Shown: positions 59,696-64,000 of the stretch, piece by piece
Position numbering within the stretch: the first letter of the stretch is position 1
Layout of the letters: each line of letters starts with the position of its first letter
From: Mycobacterium gastri
GTDB taxonomy: Bacteria > Actinomycetota > Actinomycetes > Mycobacteriales > Mycobacteriaceae
DNA length: 64,000 nt
Assembly: GCF_002102175.1 (NCBI RefSeq)
Contig: NZ_LQOX01000148.1
Location: forward strand, 1 to 64,000
Direction of reading: 5' to 3'
Position numbers and translations under genes: made by a program
The notes under the pieces: generated by a model
What the model was told of the DNA's origin: nothing
The model's input: the letters and a program-made list of their open reading frames with translations, nothing else
Databases searched by the model: none

Positions 59696-60277
59696 ATGGC
59701 GTCGCTTCTTACGTTGGCCGAATTCGCCGCGCTGGCCGCCACGGCCGTGCGGGCGTCGGGCGCCGCGCCGGAAAACCGCCAGGCCAAGGCGGTGCCGGCA
59801 GAGCGGATGATCCGGTACTACACTGCCCGGGGTTTGCTGCCCAGCCCCGGAACCCGGGGCCGCGCGCTGACGTATGGACGCACTCACCTGCTGCGCCTGG
59901 TCGCCATCAAGCGGCTGCAGGGCAAGGGTTTGTCGCTGGAGGAGATCTTTGACCGCCTGGCCGCGATGTCGCCGGCGGAGCTGGCGTCGCTGGCCGCCAT
60001 CCCGGCCGGTGTCATACCGGCTGACCTCGGGGATCCCGAGCCGGCGTCCGAAACCTCCCGGGCGGCCGGGCGGTTCTGGCGTGCCGTGCCTCAGGCCGCG
60101 TCGGCGCCGGCCGCCGCACCGGCGGTCACCGACCTTCGGGCCGTCCGGCTTTCCGACACTGTCACATTGCTAATCGACGGCCCGCTGCCGGCGCTCGACG
60201 CCCTGCGGCACGCCGCCGCGCCGTTGCTGGACCTGCTCGCCGCTACCCGAGCCGAAACCCGAAAGGACGCCCGATGA
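59696..60277 (+). CDS. MerR-family transcriptional regulator
   Basis: 193 residues from ATG 59696 (MASLLTLAEFAALAATAVRA); GTG 59666 and TTG 59660 are in-frame alternatives but lie within the operator repeats. A MerR winged-helix is at about 5-75 (AERMIRYYTARGLLPSPGTRGRALTYGRTHLLRLVAIKRLQGKGLSLEEI). The C-terminal part is alanine/proline-rich and has no metal-binding cysteines, so it is not a classical metal sensor. The stop overlaps the VIT-vWA gene (ATGA). Probably autoregulates this two-gene unit through the repeated ATTAGC-TGACA sites. Known MerR members bend DNA at long-spacer promoters. Confidence 0.88.
   Translation: MASLLTLAEFAALAATAVRASGAAPENRQAKAVPAERMIRYYTARGLLPSPGTRGRALTYGRTHLLRLVAIKRLQGKGLSLEEIFDRLAAMSPAELASLAAIPAGVIPADLGDPEPASETSRAAGRFWRAVPQAASAPAAAPAVTDLRAVRLSDTVTLLIDGPLPALDALRHAAAPLLDLLAATRAETRKDAR
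60157..60174 (-). promoter_or_regulatory. Internal copy of the candidate MerR operator
   Basis: CACTGTCACATTGCTAAT on the plus strand is the reverse complement of ATTAGC-AATG-TGACAGTG, matching the two promoter sites apart from the spacer. It lies inside the MerR coding region, 100 bases before the VIT-vWA start and about 485-505 bases from the promoter pair, which would allow looping. Confidence 0.6.
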
Positions 60278-62514
60278 GTACGAAATTGCTGCCCCTGATC
60301 ACTGTCGAGCCCGCTCCGGCGGGCAGGCCGACCTGTGGCGAGCTCAGCTCGGCGGATGGGCGGCGGCTGCCGCTGAAGGCGATCAGCGTGGACACCGTGC
60401 TCGTCGGGATGACCGCGACGTCCACCGTGCGGCAACGTTTCGCCAACACCGGTACGACGAGCATCGAGGCGACCTACGTGTTCCCGTTGCCGGCCCGCGC
60501 GGGCGTCACCGATTTCGTCGCCGACCTGGCCGGGCGGCGGGTCGTCGGGGTGCTCAAGGAGCGTGCTCAAGCCCGCACGGACTACGAGCAGGCCCTGGCC
60601 GCCGGCCAGCGCGCCGCGATCGTCGAGGAGGACCGCTCGGACGTATTTTCGGTGCGGGTGGGCAATCTCGGGCCCGGCGAGGAAGCCACCGTCGAGATGC
60701 GGCTGACCGGCCCGCTGGCGTTCGAGGACGGCGAGGCCACCTTCCGCTTCCCGCTCGTGGTCGCCCCGCGATACACCACCGGAACCCCGCTGCCCGGTGA
60801 CCAGACCGGTCCGGGTTGGGCGCGCGACACCGATGCGGTGCCCGACGCGTCGCGGGTGACCCCGCCGCGCCTTGAGGACACCGATGAGCGCCCCGACGTG
60901 CAGATTTCGGTGACCGTCGACGGCGGCGGCCTGCCTGTCGCGGACCTGCGGTCCTCGCTTCCCACGACCGTTCTGGAAGCCTCGGCCGACGAGCCGACCC
61001 GGCTGCGGGTAGAGCCGGGTGTCCGGGCCGATCGTGATTTCGTGCTGCGGTTCCGCCTCGACCGCGGCGAGCTGGCGTCGTCGGCGCTGCTGGTCCCCGA
61101 CGCCGACGGCGACGAGGGCACCTGGTCGGTCACCGTGGTGCCGCCCGCGCAGCCGTCCAGCGCCGCGCGCGATGTCGTGGTGGTGCTCGATCGCTCGGGT
61201 TCGATGGGCGGCTGGAAGATGGTCGCCGCCCGGCGAGCGGCGGGGCGCATCGTCGACATGCTCGACACCGTCGACCGGTTCTGCGTGCTGGCCTTCGACG
61301 ACCGGATCGATACCCCGCCGGAGATGGCGCCCGGGCTGCTCGACGGCTCGGATCAGAACCGGTTCGCGGCGGCGTCGTGGCTTGGCTCGTTGCGCAGCCG
61401 GGGCGGCACGGAGATGGCCCAGCCGCTGCGCCAGGCCGTGGAGATGCTGGCCGGTTCGGGGGAGGACCGGCAGGCCAGCGTGGTGCTGGTAACCGATGGC
61501 CAGATCAGTGGGGAGGACCACCTGCTGCGGTTGTTGTCGCCCGCGATCGGACGAACTCGCCTCTACTGCGTGGGCGTCGACCGGGCCGTCAATGCGGGCT
61601 TCCTGGACCGGCTGGCCCGGCTGGGCAACGGGCGTGCCGAGCTGGTCGAATCCGAGGCCCGCCTGGACGAGGCGATGTCCAGGCTGGCCCGCACTATCGG
61701 ACGTCCGGCGCTGACCTCGGTGCGGGTGCGCGCCGAGGGTATCGAGATCCTCGACGGCAGCATCACGCCCAGCCGCGTGCCCGACGCCTTCGCTGGGGTT
61801 CCCTGCGTGATCTCCGGACGGTATCGCGGCCCGGCCGGCCCTGGTGCCGAAGCGACGCTGCACGCGGCGGCTGATGCCCCCGATGGTCCGTTCCGCGCGG
61901 CTCTGCCTGTTCGGGTGGCACCGGAAGCCGTTGCGGTGCAGACGATTTGGGCACGCTCGGTGGTTCGTGACTTGGAAGACGACTACGCTTCGGGTCGCAA
62001 CTGTGAGGAGCTGGCCGAGCGTCTGGTCGCGCATTCGATCCGGTTCGGGGTGCTGTCGAGGTTCACCGCGTTCGTGGCCATCGATCCCGAACACACCGAG
62101 GCCGGCCCGCTGACCGAGGTCGTGCAGCCCGTCGAGCAGCCGTCCGGATGGGTGACATCGGCCGGCTTCATGCCGGCCCCGGCAGCTTCTGCGGTGCGCG
62201 GCCTCACCGCGATGAAGCACGCGGTACCACTGTCGGGCGTACCGGCTCCCCGTAAGCGCGCCCTCAAGGAACTGCTCAAGCTGGTCGAGAAGGGACTGGC
62301 TCACGGCGACGACTCGGGGCTCGATGACGTGTGTGCGGAGCTGATCGCGCATCGCGACGCGGCGACCGATCCCGCGCTGACGGCGGCGCTCACGACGCTG
62401 TGCGACGCGCTGACCAGGTACCTGTGCAGCCCGACCGAGGAAGGGGCGCAACAGGTGCTCGCGGCGGTCGGGGCCGTTAAGCAGGTGCTGCCCAAGCGAC
62501 GCTTCTGGGTCTAA
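60274..62514 (+). CDS. VIT and von Willebrand factor A domain protein
   Basis: 746 residues. An N-terminal VIT domain (inter-alpha-trypsin inhibitor type, about 25-160; FANTGTTSIEATYVFPLP and EDRSDVFSVRVGNLGPGEE), then a vWA domain from about 298 with a complete MIDAS start D306-R-S308-G-S310 and later VTDGQISGED. A C-terminal helical region follows (about 560-746; PRKRALKELLKLVEKGL). No signal peptide or membrane segment is visible, so it appears cytosolic, unlike the animal homologues. The function of bacterial VIT-vWA proteins is unknown; metal-dependent protein binding is likely. It is translationally coupled to the MerR gene, which should control it. Confidence 0.9.
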   Translation: MSTKLLPLITVEPAPAGRPTCGELSSADGRRLPLKAISVDTVLVGMTATSTVRQRFANTGTTSIEATYVFPLPARAGVTDFVADLAGRRVVGVLKERAQARTDYEQALAAGQRAAIVEEDRSDVFSVRVGNLGPGEEATVEMRLTGPLAFEDGEATFRFPLVVAPRYTTGTPLPGDQTGPGWARDTDAVPDASRVTPPRLEDTDERPDVQISVTVDGGGLPVADLRSSLPTTVLEASADEPTRLRVEPGVRADRDFVLRFRLDRGELASSALLVPDADGDEGTWSVTVVPPAQPSSAARDVVVVLDRSGSMGGWKMVAARRAAGRIVDMLDTVDRFCVLAFDDRIDTPPEMAPGLLDGSDQNRFAAASWLGSLRSRGGTEMAQPLRQAVEMLAGSGEDRQASVVLVTDGQISGEDHLLRLLSPAIGRTRLYCVGVDRAVNAGFLDRLARLGNGRAELVESEARLDEAMSRLARTIGRPALTSVRVRAEGIEILDGSITPSRVPDAFAGVPCVISGRYRGPAGPGAEATLHAAADAPDGPFRAALPVRVAPEAVAVQTIWARSVVRDLEDDYASGRNCEELAERLVAHSIRFGVLSRFTAFVAIDPEHTEAGPLTEVVQPVEQPSGWVTSAGFMPAPAASAVRGLTAMKHAVPLSGVPAPRKRALKELLKLVEKGLAHGDDSGLDDVCAELIAHRDAATDPALTAALTTLCDALTRYLCSPTEEGAQQVLAAVGAVKQVLPKRRFWV

Positions 62515-62524
62515 AAAGAAGGGT

Positions 62525-63850
62525 CTAAGAGCGCACCTTGCCGAGCACGGCGCGCAGGGTGGCTTCGATGGTGTCGAATTCGGCCTGACCGCTGATCAGT
62601 GGCGGCGCCAGCTGGATCACCGGATCGCCGCGGTCGTCGGTGCGGCAATACAGCCCGGCCTCGAACAGCGCCGCCGACACCTGGCTCAGCAGCGATTGGC
62701 GTTCCTGGCCGGTGAAGGTCTGCTTGGTCGCCTGGTCTTTGACCAGTTCAATGCTGAAGAAGAAACCCTCGCCGCGCACATCGCCGACGATGGGCAGGTC
62801 GTAGAGCTTCTCGAGGGTGGCGCGCAGTAACGGCGAGTGTTGTGCGACGCGGTCGTTGAGGCCCTCGCGTTCGAAGATGTCGAGGTTGGCCAGCGCGACG
62901 GCCGTCGACACCGGATGACCGCCGAAGGTGTAGCCGTGCGCGAACATCGTCGTGCCGTCGTTGAACGGCTCGAAGACCCGGTCGGTGGCGATCATCGCGC
63001 CCAGCGGCGAGTAGCCCGAGGTCAGGCCCTTGGCGCAGGTGATCAGGTCGGGCACATAGCCGAAGTCGTCACAAGCGAACATCGACCCGATCCGCCCGAA
63101 CGCGCAGATCACCTCGTCGGAGACCAGCAGCACGTCGTAGGAGTCGCAGATTTCGCGGACCCGCTGGAAATAGCCCGGCGGCGGCGGGATGGAACCACCG
63201 GCGTTTTGCACCGGTTCCAGGAACACCGCGGCGACGGTGTCCGGGCCCTCGAATTCGATCGCCTCGGCGATCCGGTCGGCGGCCCACCGCCCGAACGCGG
63301 CGCGGTCGGTGTCAAATGGCCTCGCCGCGCGGTAGAAGTTGGTGTTGGGCACCCGGAATCCGCCGGGTGTCACCGGCTCGAACGGCGCCTTGTAGGCCGG
63401 CAGGCCGGTGATGGCCAGCGCGCCCTGCGTGGTGCCGTGGTAGGCGATCGAGCGCGAAATGACCTTGTGCTTACCGGGTTTGCCGGTGAGCTTGAAGTAC
63501 TGCTTGGCCACTTTCCAGGCCGTTTCGACGGCCTCGGTGCCGCCGCTGGTGAAAAACACCCGGTTCAGGTCGCCGGGCGCGTAGGCGGCGAGCCGCTCGG
63601 CGAGCTCGATTGCCGTCGGCGTGGCATAACCCCACAGCGGGAAGTACGACAGCGTGCCGGCTTGCCGCGCGGCCGCCTCGGCGAGTTCGGTGCGGCCGTG
63701 ACCGACCTGCACCACGAACAGCCCGGACAGGGCGTCGAGGTAGCTCTTGCCGCGGTCGTCGTAGATGGTGACGCCGTCGCCGCGGGTGATGATCGGCGGT
63801 GTGATCCCGGGGCCGTGGCGGGCGAAATGTAACCAGAGGTTGCTCGTCAT
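62525..63850 (-). CDS. Class III PLP aminotransferase (Rv3329-like)
   Basis: 441 residues. Fold type I, omega-aminotransferase group: ALSGLFVVQVGHGRTELAEA near 40-60, FFTSGGTEAVETAWKVAKQY (PLP phosphate region), ISRSIAYHGTTQGALAITG, the metal-free DEVICAFGRIGSMFA carrying the PLP-nitrogen Asp, the Schiff-base lysine in LITCAKGLTSGYSPLGAMI, and MFAHGYTFGGHPVSTAVALA. Members transfer amino groups from amines or beta-amino acids to pyruvate or 2-oxoglutarate; the donor is not known here. It is convergent with the VIT-vWA gene (10 bases between stops) and divergent from sigJ. Confidence 0.93.
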   Translation of the reverse strand: MTSNLWLHFARHGPGITPPIITRGDGVTIYDDRGKSYLDALSGLFVVQVGHGRTELAEAAARQAGTLSYFPLWGYATPTAIELAERLAAYAPGDLNRVFFTSGGTEAVETAWKVAKQYFKLTGKPGKHKVISRSIAYHGTTQGALAITGLPAYKAPFEPVTPGGFRVPNTNFYRAARPFDTDRAAFGRWAADRIAEAIEFEGPDTVAAVFLEPVQNAGGSIPPPPGYFQRVREICDSYDVLLVSDEVICAFGRIGSMFACDDFGYVPDLITCAKGLTSGYSPLGAMIATDRVFEPFNDGTTMFAHGYTFGGHPVSTAVALANLDIFEREGLNDRVAQHSPLLRATLEKLYDLPIVGDVRGEGFFFSIELVKDQATKQTFTGQERQSLLSQVSAALFEAGLYCRTDDRGDPVIQLAPPLISGQAEFDTIEATLRAVLGKVRS

Positions 63851-63861
63851 CTTGCTCGCGA

Positions 63862-63877
63862 GCGTAGCGCTACCCTC
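63862..63877. promoter_or_regulatory. Divergent -10 pair between aminotransferase and sigJ
   Basis: Forward TACCCT (63872-63877) ends 6 bases before ATG 63884, implying a leaderless sigJ transcript. Reverse TACGCT (63867-63862) gives a start a few bases before ATG 63850. The palindrome GTAGCGCTAC (63865-63874) spans both. Confidence 0.5.
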
Positions 63878-63883
63878 GGGCTA

Positions 63884-64000
63884 TGGTCGCGACCACGCAG
63901 GTCACCCAATTCGAGGCACTGCGACCGCATCTCATGTCGGTCGCCTATCGGCTCACCGGAACCGTGGCCGACGCCGAGGACATCGTCCAGGAAGCCTGGC
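63884..64000 (+). CDS. sigJ: ECF sigma factor SigJ, N-terminal part (cut by window end)
   Basis: The first 39 codons are visible: MVATTQVTQFEALRPHLMSV, then the sigma region 2 helix AYRLTGTVADAEDIVQEAW, which binds the core polymerase clamp helices. Position next to the aminotransferase equals Mtb sigJ (Rv3328c), a stationary-phase and oxidative-stress ECF sigma factor with a C-terminal SnoaL-like domain that lies beyond this window. Partial gene. Confidence 0.85.

Noticed and set aside
1..64000. CRISPR arrays, tRNA or rRNA genes, prophage
   Set aside because: No regularly spaced repeats, no cloverleaf or rRNA sequence and no phage structural or integrase genes were seen.

Overview
The window is a high-GC chromosomal segment from a slow-growing Mycobacterium. 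The evidence is protein-level recognition of many genes in the block that M. tuberculosis (Mtb) numbers about Rv3328c to Rv3372, in the same relative order, together with PE_PGRS and PPE genes, a mycobacterial LexA box, a SAM-IV riboswitch and many leaderless promoters. The species cannot be assigned from this segment alone. I saw no tRNA, rRNA, CRISPR array or complete insertion sequence.

Layout. 0.3-7.5 kb: otsB2 (trehalose-phosphate phosphatase), a WS/DGAT acyltransferase, SOS-controlled dnaE2, a pyridoxamine-oxidase-like protein and a nitroreductase. 7.5-10.1 kb: an intact PE_PGRS gene followed by duplication debris and a frameshifted second PE_PGRS. 10.3-15.9 kb: spoU/trmL and the conservon-like operon of membrane sensor kinase, roadblock protein, DUF742 protein, GTPase (mfpB) and pentapeptide-repeat gyrase mimic (mfpA). 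16-24.3 kb: an accessory block between mfpA and the Rv3359-type flavoprotein, where Mtb (from memory) has only one small gene. It holds two tandem Rv1747-like FHA-ABC exporters and, divergent from them, a compact RiPP-type cluster made of an unannotated 29-codon peptide gene, a YcaO enzyme and a TfuA protein. 24.4-28.8 kb: flavoprotein, folD, two small conserved proteins and a bicovalent-FAD oxidoreductase. 28.9-45.2 kb: a two-gene polyketide system, FAAL-ACP plus two fully reducing methylmalonyl-type modules, ending in a fused acyltransferase domain. 45.2-46.1 kb: repeats and an IS256-type transposase remnant. 46.1-64 kb: methyltransferase, metX and metZ under a SAM-IV riboswitch, icd, hydrolase, trpS, YihY-type membrane protein, a PPE-PPW gene, nagA-sugI, a small unknown gene, dacB1, a MerR/VIT-vWA pair with repeated candidate operators, an aminotransferase and the start of sigJ.

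The strongest candidate for a little-described system is the peptide-YcaO-TfuA cluster at 21.3-24.3 kb. Its peptide gene has a 12-base perfect Shine-Dalgarno match, and a strong hairpin separates it from the enzyme genes, a layout that would give much peptide and little enzyme. The second is the FAAL-PKS-PKS-acyltransferase line, which by its domains should build a 2,4-dimethyl-branched saturated fatty acyl chain and hand it to an unknown acceptor.
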